A stretch of DNA of 34,547 nt from Lentisphaeria bacterium (GTDB lineage Bacteria; Verrucomicrobiota; Lentisphaeria; Victivallales; Victivallaceae): NCBI GenBank assembly GCA_018265615.1, contig JABLYX010000052.1, positions 1 to 34,547 on the forward strand. Direction: 5' to 3'. Both the position numbers and the translations under genes were made by a program. Below the pieces are notes generated by a model that ran no database searches, had not been told where the DNA came from, and saw only the letters and a program-made list of their open reading frames with translations. Every line of letters begins with the position of its first letter. Positions within the stretch are counted from its first letter, which is position 1. Shown here piece by piece: positions 14,912-24,085 of the stretch.

Positions 14912-16327
14912 ATGGTCTGGCAGTTGGTTTCGAACCCCGTCCTCGTCGCCGTGGCGGTGCTTCTCGCGCTTTCGGCACTGCGCATGAACGTGGTTTTCGC
15001 GCTGGTGGTCGCTTCGGTGGCCGGCGGAATGATGGGCAGCGTCGACGGCGGCGCCGCATGGGGAATGATCGGGAACGGCGAGTTCCACCTGCTCTGGACC
15101 TATTGCGTTTCCGGGTTCGGTTCGACGATGAAGTCGTTTCTGAGCAACCTCGACAACGGCGCGGTGCTGGCGATCAACTATGTCATGCTCGGAACGTTCT
15201 CGATTGCGATTTCGCGCTCCGGCGTGACGGAGCTCATCGCCCGGAAGCTGTTTCAGTGGATCGGCTGCGGGCTTTCGGCGAGGCGGCTGATGTATTTCAA
15301 ATACATGCTGCTCGGGATTCTGACGCTGATCGCGATCTCCTCCCAGAACCTGATTCCGATGCATATCGCGTTCATTCCGGTACTGATCCCGCCGCTGCTG
15401 CCGGTGTTCGAAAAGCTCAGGCTCGACCGCCGGGCGGTCGCCTGCGTATTGACCTTCGGCCTCATTACGCCGTACATGCTCCTGCCGGTCGGATTCGGCA
15501 AGATTTATCTGAACAATATTTTACTCGACAACATCTCGCGCAACGGTATGGCGGTCCAGGCGTCGCAGGCGTCGCCCGCGATGCTGATTCCGGCGCTCGG
15601 AATGGTGGCCGGGCTGCTGATCGCAGTTTTCTTCAGCTACCGCAAGCCGCGCGTCTACAACCCTGTCGAGACGGAGATCATGGTTGATGCGACGGAGCCG
15701 GTCGAGATCAGGCCGTTCAACGTCGCGGTCGGGGTCACCGCGATCCTGATGGCGCTGTTTGTCCAGATTTTCCTTGATTCGCTGATCATCGGCGCGCTGC
15801 TCGCCGTGATGGTTTTTGTGATCGCCCGTGTGATCCGGCTGCGCGACACGCAGGATGTGTTCGTTCAGGGCGTGCACCTGATGGGCGGCATCGGCATTGT
15901 GATGATCGCCGCCGCCGGGTTTGCGAACGTGATGAAGGACTCGGGTGGCGTACTCGCATTGGTGGAGCTCGTGAGAGGCGCCGCGCTGGATTACAAGGGC
16001 GTGACTGTCTTTGCAATGCTGCTGATCGGCCTTGTCATCACGATGGGGATCGGGTCGTCGTTCTCGACGGTCCCGCTGATCGCGGCGATCTATGTGCCGC
16101 TCTGCATCGCGATGGGTATCTCTCCGCTGGCGACGATTGCGATCGTCGGCTCGGCGGGGGCGCTCGGCGACGCGGGCTCCCCGGTATCGGAGTCGGTCCT
16201 CGGGCCGACGGCCGGGCTGAACGCCGACGGGCAGCACGATCATATTTACGATTCGACGATTCCGACGTTCCTGCACTACAATCTGCCGCTTCTGGCCGCG
16301 GGTTGGATCGCCGGAATGATTCTGTAA
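14912..16327 (+). CDS. Na+/H+ antiporter family permease (YuiF/NhaC-like)
   Basis: A 471-residue inner-membrane transporter with about 12 hydrophobic segments. The C-terminal signature GDAGSPVSESVLGPTAGLNA followed by DGQHDHIYDSTIPTFLHYN is characteristic of the YuiF-like subgroup of the Na+/H+ antiporter family (Pfam Na_H_antiporter). Some of its members are suspected amino-acid (for example histidine) carriers, not true antiporters, so the substrate is open. The ATG at 14912 was chosen with AAAGG upstream; a TTG at 14906 is in frame but too close to that site. nadE follows after 20 nt and is probably cotranscribed. Confidence 0.9.
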   Translation: MVWQLVSNPVLVAVAVLLALSALRMNVVFALVVASVAGGMMGSVDGGAAWGMIGNGEFHLLWTYCVSGFGSTMKSFLSNLDNGAVLAINYVMLGTFSIAISRSGVTELIARKLFQWIGCGLSARRLMYFKYMLLGILTLIAISSQNLIPMHIAFIPVLIPPLLPVFEKLRLDRRAVACVLTFGLITPYMLLPVGFGKIYLNNILLDNISRNGMAVQASQASPAMLIPALGMVAGLLIAVFFSYRKPRVYNPVETEIMVDATEPVEIRPFNVAVGVTAILMALFVQIFLDSLIIGALLAVMVFVIARVIRLRDTQDVFVQGVHLMGGIGIVMIAAAGFANVMKDSGGVLALVELVRGAALDYKGVTVFAMLLIGLVITMGIGSSFSTVPLIAAIYVPLCIAMGISPLATIAIVGSAGALGDAGSPVSESVLGPTAGLNADGQHDHIYDSTIPTFLHYNLPLLAAGWIAGMIL

Positions 16328-16347
16328 CCCGGAAAGGGAGGACGCAC

Positions 16348-18255
16348 ATGTTTGGATTTTATCGGCTCGCGGCGGCGGTGCCCGAACTCAGGGTGGCCGA
16401 TGTCGACTTCAACACGGAGGAGCTGCGGCGCTGCTATGGGAAGGCGGAGGCGGAGGGCGCGGCGGCGGTCGTGTTCCCCGAGCTTTGCGTGACTGGCTAT
16501 ACCTGCGGCGACCTGTTTTTTCAGGAGCGGCTGCTTGTCGGCGCGGAGCGGGCCGCCATCCGGTTTGCGCAGTGCACGGCGGGCCGCCGCGCGGTTGCGG
16601 TGATCGGGCTGCCGCTCCGGGTCGGCGAGGCGTTGTACAACGTCGCGGCGGTCGCGGCGGACGGGAAGATCCGCGGCGTCGTGCCGAAGAGTGTGCTGCC
16701 GAACTACCGCGAATTTTACGAGAAGCGCCATTTCTGCTCCGGACGCGGATGCTCCGGCGGAACGGTGCGGCTCGGCGGGGAGGAAATTCCGTTCGGAGCC
16801 GACCTCTTGTTTGACTGCGGCGGCCCGTTCCGGTTCGGTGTGGAGATCTGCGAGGACCTCTGGTGCGTGCTGCCGCCGTCGCTTTATCTGTCGCAGGCCG
16901 GGGCGCGGGCGATTTTCAACCTTTCGGCGGGCAACGAGCTTGCGGGCAAGGCCGCGTACCGGCGCGAGCTTGTGAAGCAGCAGAGCGCCCGCTGCCTTGC
17001 GGCGTATGTGCTGGCCGGGGCCGGCGTCCATGAGTCGACGACCGACCTGGTGTTCGGCGGCCACGCGATCATCGCGGAGAACGGGCGGCTCGCCGCGGAG
17101 AACGCCCGGTTCGGGCGCGTGTCGGAGCTCGTTTATGCCGACGTCGATTTCGAGCGGCTCGGCGCGGCGCGCCTCTCAGAAAGTTCGTTCAACGACAATA
17201 CCCTGCCGGAAAGTATGCGCTTCCGGACGGTTTCCCTGCCGGAGGCGGCCGGTTCGCCGGAGTGCCGCTACGCCGACATTCCGCGCCATCCGTTTGTTCC
17301 GGAAAACGCGTCTGACCGGCGTGAGCGCTGCCGTGAGATTTTCGATATCCAGTGCGCGGGCCTCGCCAAGCGGCTCGAGCATACGCATGCGAAGACGATG
17401 GTGATCGGCATTTCGGGCGGGCTCGATTCGACGCTTGCGCTGCTCGTTGCGGCGGAGTGCTGCCGGCTGCTCGGCCGTCCCGCTTCGGACATCATCGCCT
17501 ATACGATGCCCGGCTTCGGGACCACGGGACGCACCTACAGCAACGCCGTGAAGCTCTGTGAACTGCTCGGCACGACGCTGCACGAGGTCGACATCAGAGC
17601 CGCGTGTCTGCAGCACTTCAGCGACATCGGCCACGATCCGGCGGTCTGCGACACGGCATATGAGAACGTGCAGGCGCGGGAGCGCACGCAGATCCTGATG
17701 GACGTCGCGAACAAGTCCGGCGGTATGGTCGTCGGCACCGGCGACCTTTCCGAAATCGCGCTCGGCTGGAGCACCTACAACGGCGACCATATGTCGATGT
17801 ACGCCGTGAACTGCTCGATTCCGAAGACGCTGATCCGCTTCCTGATCGAAACGACCGCGGAGCGTGCGGAGCCGGAGCTCGCGGCCGTGCTGCGCGACGT
17901 GATCGACACTCCGGTGAGCCCGGAACTGCTTCCGGCCTGCGGCGACGGGGCGATCAGCCAGAAGACCGAAGAGCTGATCGGGCCGTACGAGCTGCACGAC
18001 TTCTTCCTTTATCATTTCATCAAGTACGGTGCGCCGCCGGAGAAAATCCGGTTTCTCGCGGAGAGGGCGTTTGCGGGCGTTTATGACTCCGCCGTGATCG
18101 AACGGTGGCTGACGGTATTCACCCGCCGGTTTTTCCGGCAGCAGTTCAAGCGCAGCTGCATCCCGGACGGACCGAAGGTCGGGACGATCGCCTTGTCGCC
18201 GCGCGGCGACTGGCGCATGCCGAGCGACGCGAGCGACGCCGTCTGGAGCCTCTGA
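16348..18255 (+). CDS. nadE: Glutamine-dependent NAD+ synthetase
   Basis: A 635-residue two-domain enzyme making NAD from nicotinate adenine dinucleotide, ATP and ammonia released from glutamine. The N-terminal nitrilase-type glutaminase domain has the triad E45 (FPELCVTGY), K114 (VPKSVLPNY) and C168 (EICEDLW). The synthetase domain begins near residue 335 and has the ATP pyrophosphatase loop GISGGLDST at 353-361, then MPGFGTTGRTYSNA and VGTGDLSEIALGWSTYNGDH. The length fits the long, mycobacterial-type NadE. The ATG at 16348 follows GGGAGG; the open frame extends upstream into the antiporter gene and was not used. The small gene at 18261 follows after 5 nt. Confidence 0.96.
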   Translation: MFGFYRLAAAVPELRVADVDFNTEELRRCYGKAEAEGAAAVVFPELCVTGYTCGDLFFQERLLVGAERAAIRFAQCTAGRRAVAVIGLPLRVGEALYNVAAVAADGKIRGVVPKSVLPNYREFYEKRHFCSGRGCSGGTVRLGGEEIPFGADLLFDCGGPFRFGVEICEDLWCVLPPSLYLSQAGARAIFNLSAGNELAGKAAYRRELVKQQSARCLAAYVLAGAGVHESTTDLVFGGHAIIAENGRLAAENARFGRVSELVYADVDFERLGAARLSESSFNDNTLPESMRFRTVSLPEAAGSPECRYADIPRHPFVPENASDRRERCREIFDIQCAGLAKRLEHTHAKTMVIGISGGLDSTLALLVAAECCRLLGRPASDIIAYTMPGFGTTGRTYSNAVKLCELLGTTLHEVDIRAACLQHFSDIGHDPAVCDTAYENVQARERTQILMDVANKSGGMVVGTGDLSEIALGWSTYNGDHMSMYAVNCSIPKTLIRFLIETTAERAEPELAAVLRDVIDTPVSPELLPACGDGAISQKTEELIGPYELHDFFLYHFIKYGAPPEKIRFLAERAFAGVYDSAVIERWLTVFTRRFFRQQFKRSCIPDGPKVGTIALSPRGDWRMPSDASDAVWSL

Positions 18256-18260
18256 CGGCC

Positions 18261-18728
18261 ATGAAGAAGAATCTCTGGATATTCGGCTGGGCGTTCCTGC
18301 TTGTGGTGATCGCCGCGCTGGCGGTCTCCCCGAGGTCGGAGTATCAGGAAATCATCATGTTCGAAGTCATGAATTTTCCCGGCGGAGCGGGGAGGCAGGA
18401 GTTCTCCGCAGCGTTCGGTTCCGAGCTCGCCCGTCTCGGCTACGAAAATACGGGGGGACGGTCGCCGCGCAACTGCGGAGGCGGCAACGCCACAAACATC
18501 GTCTGGTACGCGCACCGTTCCGGCGACCGGGAGTTCCAGTGGCGTGAGATCGGCGATGACCTGATGCTGATTTTCACTACCCGTGCGGAGGGCAGGCTGT
18601 GGGGGCTGGTCAATGGCCGGAGGCGGGCGCGGCGGGACGCCGACGCTGTCCGCGCCGCCTTTCCGCAGTTGAAGATCGTGGAAGGCGACATCGTCTGGCG
18701 TGAACCCGGAATTATCGTTTCGCCGTAA
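18261..18728 (+). CDS. Small membrane-anchored protein, unknown function
   Basis: A 155-residue protein of unrecognised family. Residues 4-23 (NLWIFGWAFLLVVIAALAVS) are a signal anchor or signal peptide. The soluble part looks alpha/beta: EYQEIIMFEVMNFPGG, a central helix (RQEFSAAFGSELARLGY), a glycine/asparagine-rich turn (NCGGGNATN), then strands ending in WREPGIIVSP. The ATG at 18261 lies 5 nt after the nadE stop with no clear ribosome site, so translation is probably coupled. In-frame codons upstream lie inside nadE and were rejected. Confidence 0.65.
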   Translation: MKKNLWIFGWAFLLVVIAALAVSPRSEYQEIIMFEVMNFPGGAGRQEFSAAFGSELARLGYENTGGRSPRNCGGGNATNIVWYAHRSGDREFQWREIGDDLMLIFTTRAEGRLWGLVNGRRRARRDADAVRAAFPQLKIVEGDIVWREPGIIVSP

Positions 18729-18755
18729 GGCCGGCCCCGCCGGTTTGGGGCGGCC
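18729..18755 (+). terminator. GC-rich hairpin directly after the small gene
   Basis: The sequence right after the TAA folds into a nine-pair GC stem with one bulged G and a loop around GCCGGTTT. A T run is absent, so it is a candidate terminator or mRNA 3' stabiliser. Confidence 0.4.
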
Positions 18756-18868
18756 CTCGAAATACGTTTTCGGGCGGACGCTCCTGTCGAGGGGGGAGGA
18801 CCGCGGACCAACCAGGGTCGGTCTTCTGCGCCGGTTCGCATCCACCGTCATTGCCGCCGACACAATCA

Positions 18869-18901
18869 GCGCCGTCTTCCGTTGTCGTGGAAAGACGGCG
18901 C
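18869..18901 (-). terminator. Hairpin terminator candidate of the PEP-CTERM-like gene
   Basis: GCGCCGTCTTCC (18869-18880) pairs with GG-A-AAGACGGCGC (18889-18901), a 12-pair stem with one bulged base and an 8-nt loop. It lies 25 bp beyond the stop of the minus-strand gene and between convergent transcripts. Confidence 0.5.
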
Positions 18902-18925
18902 CTGCTGTTGGTTGCGGGTCGGCTT

Positions 18926-19513
18926 TTATCTGGCGGCGGTCTGCTTCCGGCGGCGGAATTTGCAGGCGCCGGCCGTGACGGCTCCGATGGCGAGAACCGC
19001 CAGCGCGCCCGGCAACGGCTGGCCGGTCGGGCCGCCGCCGCCGTTCACCGCCGAGATCTGGAAGACGAAGTCGCTGCTGCCGAGGAAGTCGCCCGGATTG
19101 AACGCCCCGTCCTTGGAGAAGCCGACTTCGAAGTAGCCGTCTTCACCGACGCGGAAGCCGCCCGAAGCGATGGTGTCCAACCGCTCCCCGCCGGCTTCCA
19201 CCCAGAAGCTGACCGAATCGCCGGGGTTGACGGCAACGAAAGTTCCGTCGTAATTCCGGAATACGAAATCCCCGCCTTCGACGGCGGCTTCGGTGTATTC
19301 CGTGCGCACGCCGTTGCTGTCGGTCACGGCCATGCCGAATGAGCCCCAGTTGAAGCCGTCAGGGCTCTTCGACATGGTGAAGCCGATGTTGGAACCGGTT
19401 GAAAAGTTGAGCGAGCCGCTGCCTGCGGTTGCCGTACCGGTCTGATACTGGTAGGCGGCGGGAAGCGCCGTCGCAAACATAGCGAGCAGCAGGACCGAAA
19501 AGACTTTTTTCAT
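18926..19513 (-). CDS. Secreted protein with PEP-CTERM-like C-terminal sorting tail
   Basis: A 195-residue exported protein. Residues 1-19 (KKVFSVLLLAMFATALPA) form a signal peptide. The mature part is acidic, Gly/Ser/Phe-rich and probably all beta (YQTGTATAGSGSLNFSTGSN, DFVFQISAVNGGGG). The tail has three parts: a Pro-containing motif (PTGQPLPG), a hydrophobic segment of about 17 residues and a basic end (FRRRK), as in PEP-CTERM/exosortase substrates, although the usual PEP triplet is replaced by PLP. The ATG at 19513 (MKKVFS) was preferred over an upstream in-frame start at 19555, which would bury the signal peptide and lie at the transcript start. No exosortase gene is in view. Confidence 0.75.
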   Translation of the reverse strand: MKKVFSVLLLAMFATALPAAYQYQTGTATAGSGSLNFSTGSNIGFTMSKSPDGFNWGSFGMAVTDSNGVRTEYTEAAVEGGDFVFRNYDGTFVAVNPGDSVSFWVEAGGERLDTIASGGFRVGEDGYFEVGFSKDGAFNPGDFLGSSDFVFQISAVNGGGGPTGQPLPGALAVLAIGAVTAGACKFRRRKQTAAR

Positions 19514-19559
19514 GATATACCCGACTTTCAATTGTTGGGAGACTGGAATTTTCATTATT

Positions 19560-19587
19560 AATATACCATGACAATGCCGTAAATCAA
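19560..19587 (-). promoter_or_regulatory. Promoter of the PEP-CTERM-like gene
   Basis: On the minus strand, -35 TTGATT (19582-19587) and -10 TATATT (19560-19565) have a 16-bp spacer. It lies immediately beyond the stop of the large glycosidase-like gene. The leader would be about 40 nt. Confidence 0.45.
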
Positions 19588-19593
19588 CACGAG

Positions 19594-22500
19594 TTAACGA
19601 TTTTCTTTTGCGTGCCGCATCCGGATGAGCGTGCTGCCGAGGGCCCCGACCCCGGTGGAGGCGGAGAGGTATCCGTCCCGTCCGGCGGCGGGGAGGAGCG
19701 TGCCGGATCCGTGGTCGAAGAACTCGGCGCGGGACACAAGCGCCGCATCGACGGAGAAGCGCACCTCGCGCGGAACGGCTGTGATGTTGAGGAGTTGGAC
19801 GATGACATCCCCCTCCTGTGTGCGGTACGGCGTTGCGAAGACGCCGGGCGCATCGGTTTTCACCAGCGGGCGGAACGCCCCGGCGCGCAGGAGCAGGTTG
19901 CGGGCGAACGAGAGGTACGGTTCCGGTTCGCCGGGGTCCCAGTTGCCGGTCCGCCAGCTTCCGGCGAGGATCATGACCTTTCCCTTTCCCACGGCTTTTT
20001 CCGCGACGGTACGGATCCCTTTCGTCAGCGTCACGCCTTTTCCGGAGAGTGTTCCGTCCGGCGCGGTTTCAATGCCGAAGCGCCTGAAGAAAGCGTGGTT
20101 GTTCAGCTTATCGGTGTCGAGCGACGCGAGGAAGGTTCCGCCATTCCGGATGAACGCTTCGATGCGGTCGCCGAACTCCGGTGAAACATCCCGGGTGATG
20201 TCGTCGATCATGAGGCGGCACTTCACGTTCCGGTCGTACTCCGGGAAACGGTCGACCATATAGCGGTCCGCGTTGATGTTCAGTTCCCGCAGCAGATTTG
20301 CAAGCGAATAGTGTGCGAGTGTGGTTTGGTGCACCCCCCGCGGAAAGATGTCCGGAGACTCCGCATAACCGGTGTCGAGGCTGAAAGCGAGCGCGACCGG
20401 GTCCGGCAGGTATTCCGCGTTGTACAGCAGCTTGTAATACGGTTTCAGCCAGGCGATGTTCTGCGCGGCGGGCCTGCCGCCGAACCACTGGCAGTAGAGC
20501 GCATCATAGCACTGCATCATCGCCATCCACTGGTACGAGAGGATGTTGTGCTCATAGGTCGGCGGCGGCTGATTGCCTTCGTCGCCGTAGGGGAGGTTCA
20601 TCGTGCGCTTTGCGAGCAGCCATTTGACGAAGCTCAGGCAGTAGCGGTCGCTGGTTTCGTGGAAGATCGAGCCGGGGGCGAATTCGCGTGAGAGTTTCAG
20701 GTATTCGGTCGTATTGAGGCCGAGGAGCTTGTGCTCGGTCGGGTGAAACGGCACGTTGAAGGTCAGGTGCGCCCTGCAGCCGGTTTCGCGGATCGCCGCG
20801 GCGACGTCGCGCTGGAGGGTTCCGAGGTCGCGCATATTCATGCGGACGAGGCGGGGCAGCAGTGTGCGGCTCGTGTCCGCCATGACGAGCTCGGGCGTGA
20901 CCGCGTCCCAGCCGGAGAGCGGCCTGCCGAGGCGGCGGCCGAGCTCGCCGGGAGTGAATTCTCCGGCGAGCGCCCGGCGGAAATTCCGCATCGTGACGTC
21001 GCCGACGGAGAGCTCGCGCAGGCCGAGGCCGCTGCGGATGCCGTAATTCGCGTTGATGCTGAATACGGTCTCCGGGAACTCATTCGCGAGCTTAGCGGTT
21101 TCGCGGTAGTAGGTGGTCACGCTCCCGCGGTAGAGCGGGTCTGCCGGATCGGGCTCCGGCAGAGGCTGCGGCGGCTGTCCCGGGACATGCTTCTTCAGAT
21201 AGGCGGCTTGTTTTTTCACGTACCCGGGCTGAGCCCTGCCGATGTGGTTCCGGAAGCCGATCTTGAGTCCTTCTCCCGCGATGCGCCCGATGCGCTCGCG
21301 CCATCCGGGCCACTCGACTTTGCCGGGTTCGTTTTCGACCCACGGCAGATGGATTTTGACCGAATCGTAGCCGAGGCGGCGGATCCGTTCGAAGTCGCCG
21401 CGCGGTTCGCCTCCCCCCGCGATCATGGTCAGGTGGAACGGCTTGTCGCCGGCGGCGGGTTCCGGCATGAGGCCGAGCAGGCTGCTGGCGGCATTTCCTG
21501 CGGTGATGCGGACCGGGCCGGGCATCCCGGCGGGCGTCACGGACGCCCTGCCGCCGAGGAAGCGGCCGCGCACGGCGAGCTTCACCTTCCCGGCCCGGAT
21601 GGAGTTTCCGCCTTTGCGTTCGAGCGTGACGGGAACTGTTTGTTCTGTGCCGGCGGCGGGGAGGGCGGCGTACTCCATGACGGTGACGCCGAGCGGCTTG
21701 CCGGGCTCAAAGGTCGCTTCATCCGGTTCGACGAGCGCGATGCGGGAATTCTCCGGCCTTTCGAATGTGACGCCGAGCAGGGCGAAATTGCGTTTGTCCC
21801 CCGGCATTTGGCAGGCGATAAGCTCGCGGATCTTCTTCTCCGGGTGCGGGTTCAGGATCGCCGTTGTGTAGAGCGCGTCCCAGGTGACGCCGAGCGGAGG
21901 GCGCGGCATCCGGTGGGCCTCGCCGTGCGTGAAACCGGGCGGACCCCACCACGTGAAGTCCGCGGAGCCGCGCGGAAGATAGCCGTCGCTCCAGACGCCG
22001 CAGTTCCAGCGCAGGACCGCGAAGAGCGGCTCGGCTGTGCCGTCCTCATAGACGATGAGCCAGGCGGCGGCGAGGGGGGAGGAATCCTTCTCCTGCGGCC
22101 CGGCAGTATGCAGGAAGCGGATCGTCCCGGCGGCCTCCCCGACCGGAATCGACAGCGACGGCAGCTCCGGCCCGAGCAGCGTCGGGGAAAACGTGTACGG
22201 CACGCCGCCGAAGACGCGGCGCTCGCCGGAACGGAACGGTGCTTCGGTGCTCCGGAACCAGCCGCGCCCTGCGGCGGGTGTCTTCCACGCGAGCATGGCG
22301 TTGCCGCCGGAGGGGATGAGCTGTGATGCGGCGCGCGCGGCCGGGATGAAGGGCTTGAGCGGCCGCAGCGGGGACCCCGAAAGCACGGGGCTGCCGAACC
22401 GGATTTCTTCTCCTGCGGCGGGGGTGACCGTGAAAAAGAACACGTTGTCGGCGGAGAGATGCGGATGGTTCCAGCCGCGCTGGTTCTGGTTGCGCGTGAC

Positions 22501-23463
22501 GAGTTCCCCGAGTGAAACTGAGCGGGGTTTGAATTCGGCGAGTCCCGGCGAGGGGATATCCCACTGAAGAACCTCGCCGAGCCTGATCGTCTCCGCGTTT
22601 CCGGGCTGGATGCCGGTGATTTTCAGCGGGCCCGAGGAGCGGTATTCGAGCTTGTGTCCTTTCAGGTTCAGCGGGCCGCGGACGCCGAAGAGCGCGCGCC
22701 CGCCGGGTGCGATGCGGAGCGTGCCGTCCCCGGCGCGGCTGCCGTTTTCAAGCACGAGCAGCTGCACTGATCCGTCTGCTTCATCGGCGACCCGCTGCCG
22801 CGGCAGATAGACCGGCGCGAAAACGTCGACGGCCTCGCGAGTCCAGGTTTGCGAGAATCCGGTAAGTTCGACGGCGCTGCCGGTCTGCTTCGGCGTATCG
22901 AACGATATGCTTGCCGCCGCGGCTCCCTCCGGGCAGTTTTCGACGGTGTGCAGCGTGACCGCTTCCGCTGTCCCGGCGGGGAGGAACGAAAAGATGAGGC
23001 GGGTGCCTTTGCGTTCGATGCGGAGCGTTCCCGCCTTTGCCCCGGTCGCTGCGGCGTGCTCCGTTTTCTTTCCGCCGACGGTCACGACGCAGTTGAACAG
23101 TTCCTCTCCCTGCCGCTTCTGCATACGGAAAAGCGAGGCGTTCCAGGCATTTTCCCGGACGGAGCTCACATTGAGCCGCAGGCTGTTCCAGTGGTCCTGC
23201 CGCAGGATGCGGAAGTCGAGGGAGACCGAAAAGTCGCCGTCCATGACTTCCGGGGATTCGAGCGTCGTCCAGCGGTATTTCGCCGGATCGGTTCCGGCCG
23301 TGTCGTAGCGCAGCAGGGAACCGGCCGGAGCCAGTGCGGCAGCCTCTCCGCGGACGTTCCAGCCGGAGACGCCGCCGGAGAAATCGCTCCGGAACTCCGC
23401 GGCCGGAAGAACAAGACAAAGGGTGCAGGAGCCTGCTGCGAAAAATCGGATAAAACGGTTCAT
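19594..23463 (-). CDS. Large secreted glycoside hydrolase-like protein (GH42-like barrel)
   Basis: A 1289-residue exported protein. Residues 1-20 form a signal peptide (cleavage near VLPA-AEF). Residues about 22-210 look like a concanavalin/LamG-type beta sandwich, and further beta domains reach about 670. A TIM barrel resembling GH42 beta-galactosidases starts near 690 (GYDSVKIHLPW). The segment corresponding to the GH42 acid/base motif reads INANYG near 806 where NEYG would be expected, so that catalytic Glu appears absent; GDEGNQ near 961 may hold another acidic residue. A trimerisation-like alpha/beta domain (about 1085-1190, GTFLASLDTDKL) and a C-terminal beta domain follow. ATG 23463 (GGTGGGA upstream) was chosen; GTG 23478 is an alternative. 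It is downstream of a pseudopilin and a regulator. The substrate is unknown. Confidence 0.8.
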   Translation of the reverse strand: MNRFIRFFAAGSCTLCLVLPAAEFRSDFSGGVSGWNVRGEAAALAPAGSLLRYDTAGTDPAKYRWTTLESPEVMDGDFSVSLDFRILRQDHWNSLRLNVSSVRENAWNASLFRMQKRQGEELFNCVVTVGGKKTEHAAATGAKAGTLRIERKGTRLIFSFLPAGTAEAVTLHTVENCPEGAAAASISFDTPKQTGSAVELTGFSQTWTREAVDVFAPVYLPRQRVADEADGSVQLLVLENGSRAGDGTLRIAPGGRALFGVRGPLNLKGHKLEYRSSGPLKITGIQPGNAETIRLGEVLQWDIPSPGLAEFKPRSVSLGELVTRNQNQRGWNHPHLSADNVFFFTVTPAAGEEIRFGSPVLSGSPLRPLKPFIPAARAASQLIPSGGNAMLAWKTPAAGRGWFRSTEAPFRSGERRVFGGVPYTFSPTLLGPELPSLSIPVGEAAGTIRFLHTAGPQEKDSSPLAAAWLIVYEDGTAEPLFAVLRWNCGVWSDGYLPRGSADFTWWGPPGFTHGEAHRMPRPPLGVTWDALYTTAILNPHPEKKIRELIACQMPGDKRNFALLGVTFERPENSRIALVEPDEATFEPGKPLGVTVMEYAALPAAGTEQTVPVTLERKGGNSIRAGKVKLAVRGRFLGGRASVTPAGMPGPVRITAGNAASSLLGLMPEPAAGDKPFHLTMIAGGGEPRGDFERIRRLGYDSVKIHLPWVENEPGKVEWPGWRERIGRIAGEGLKIGFRNHIGRAQPGYVKKQAAYLKKHVPGQPPQPLPEPDPADPLYRGSVTTYYRETAKLANEFPETVFSINANYGIRSGLGLRELSVGDVTMRNFRRALAGEFTPGELGRRLGRPLSGWDAVTPELVMADTSRTLLPRLVRMNMRDLGTLQRDVAAAIRETGCRAHLTFNVPFHPTEHKLLGLNTTEYLKLSREFAPGSIFHETSDRYCLSFVKWLLAKRTMNLPYGDEGNQPPPTYEHNILSYQWMAMMQCYDALYCQWFGGRPAAQNIAWLKPYYKLLYNAEYLPDPVALAFSLDTGYAESPDIFPRGVHQTTLAHYSLANLLRELNINADRYMVDRFPEYDRNVKCRLMIDDITRDVSPEFGDRIEAFIRNGGTFLASLDTDKLNNHAFFRRFGIETAPDGTLSGKGVTLTKGIRTVAEKAVGKGKVMILAGSWRTGNWDPGEPEPYLSFARNLLLRAGAFRPLVKTDAPGVFATPYRTQEGDVIVQLLNITAVPREVRFSVDAALVSRAEFFDHGSGTLLPAAGRDGYLSASTGVGALGSTLIRMRHAKENR

Positions 23464-23468
23464 TTTAT

Positions 23469-24056
23469 TCAGTCCCACCAGATGTTGTTTTTGGATCGGC
23501 TGTTCTTATGAGGTTCCGGTATGACGGCTTTGGCCGAACTGACGTGACCATCAAGAAGGAGTGCATCGATCTGTTCATTGTGCCGAAAGGATTGGAGCCG
23601 GATCGACTGATCGTACCAGCTGGCCACATTCGGCCACATGGCATCACAGATAAGCATATAAACGGACGGCGGAATTGCGGAAGGCTGCCAACTGCCTTTC
23701 TTGTTGCCGCAGTTGATCTGCATTCCGTAAGCGTCGCTGCCGCTTCCGTTTTCTTTTTTACGGGTGGGACAGCTCATGGTTTTCCAGTACAGCTTTTCTG
23801 AGCTCTGGAATTGGGTTTTTCTCAGGTAATCCCGCCAGATTCCAGTCGGGCTGCCGCTGTAGCCCACGTCCGGAAAGTAATTATAGTCGTCAGTGTAGAA
23901 ACGCATAACGACGCCGATTTGTTTCAGATTGCTGATGCATTGGGTTTTGTGCGCACGCTCGCGCGCCTGGTTCAGCGCGGGCAGCAGCATCGAGGCCAGA
24001 ATGGCGATGATCGCGATAACGACCAGCAATTCAATCAATGTGAATTTTTTGCGCAT
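23469..24056 (-). CDS. Prepilin-like (type II pseudopilin) protein with H-x9-DG motif
   Basis: A 195-residue protein starting MRKKFTLIELLVVIAIIAIL: a three-residue basic leader and the pilin helix, with Lys in place of Gly before the predicted cleavage point. LPALNQARERAHKTQCISNL and the closing HNEQIDALLLDGHV (H-x9-DG) place it in the same family as the protein at 12041-12847, with a smaller head domain. AGGAG lies 7 nt before the ATG. Its stop is 5 nt from the ATG of the large glycosidase-like gene, so the two are translated in tandem; a GntR-type regulator gene lies 55 bp upstream. It may help display or export the neighbouring enzyme, but this is inference. Confidence 0.9.
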   Translation of the reverse strand: MRKKFTLIELLVVIAIIAILASMLLPALNQARERAHKTQCISNLKQIGVVMRFYTDDYNYFPDVGYSGSPTGIWRDYLRKTQFQSSEKLYWKTMSCPTRKKENGSGSDAYGMQINCGNKKGSWQPSAIPPSVYMLICDAMWPNVASWYDQSIRLQSFRHNEQIDALLLDGHVSSAKAVIPEPHKNSRSKNNIWWD

Positions 24057-24085
24057 AATGCAACTCCTGGTTGTTTATTTTTGGC

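Noticed and set aside
20731..22326. 531-codon plus-strand open frame opposite the glycosidase-like gene
   Set aside because: GC-rich antisense frame with Arg/Ala/Gly-rich text and no family pattern; the minus-strand protein has a signal peptide and domains.
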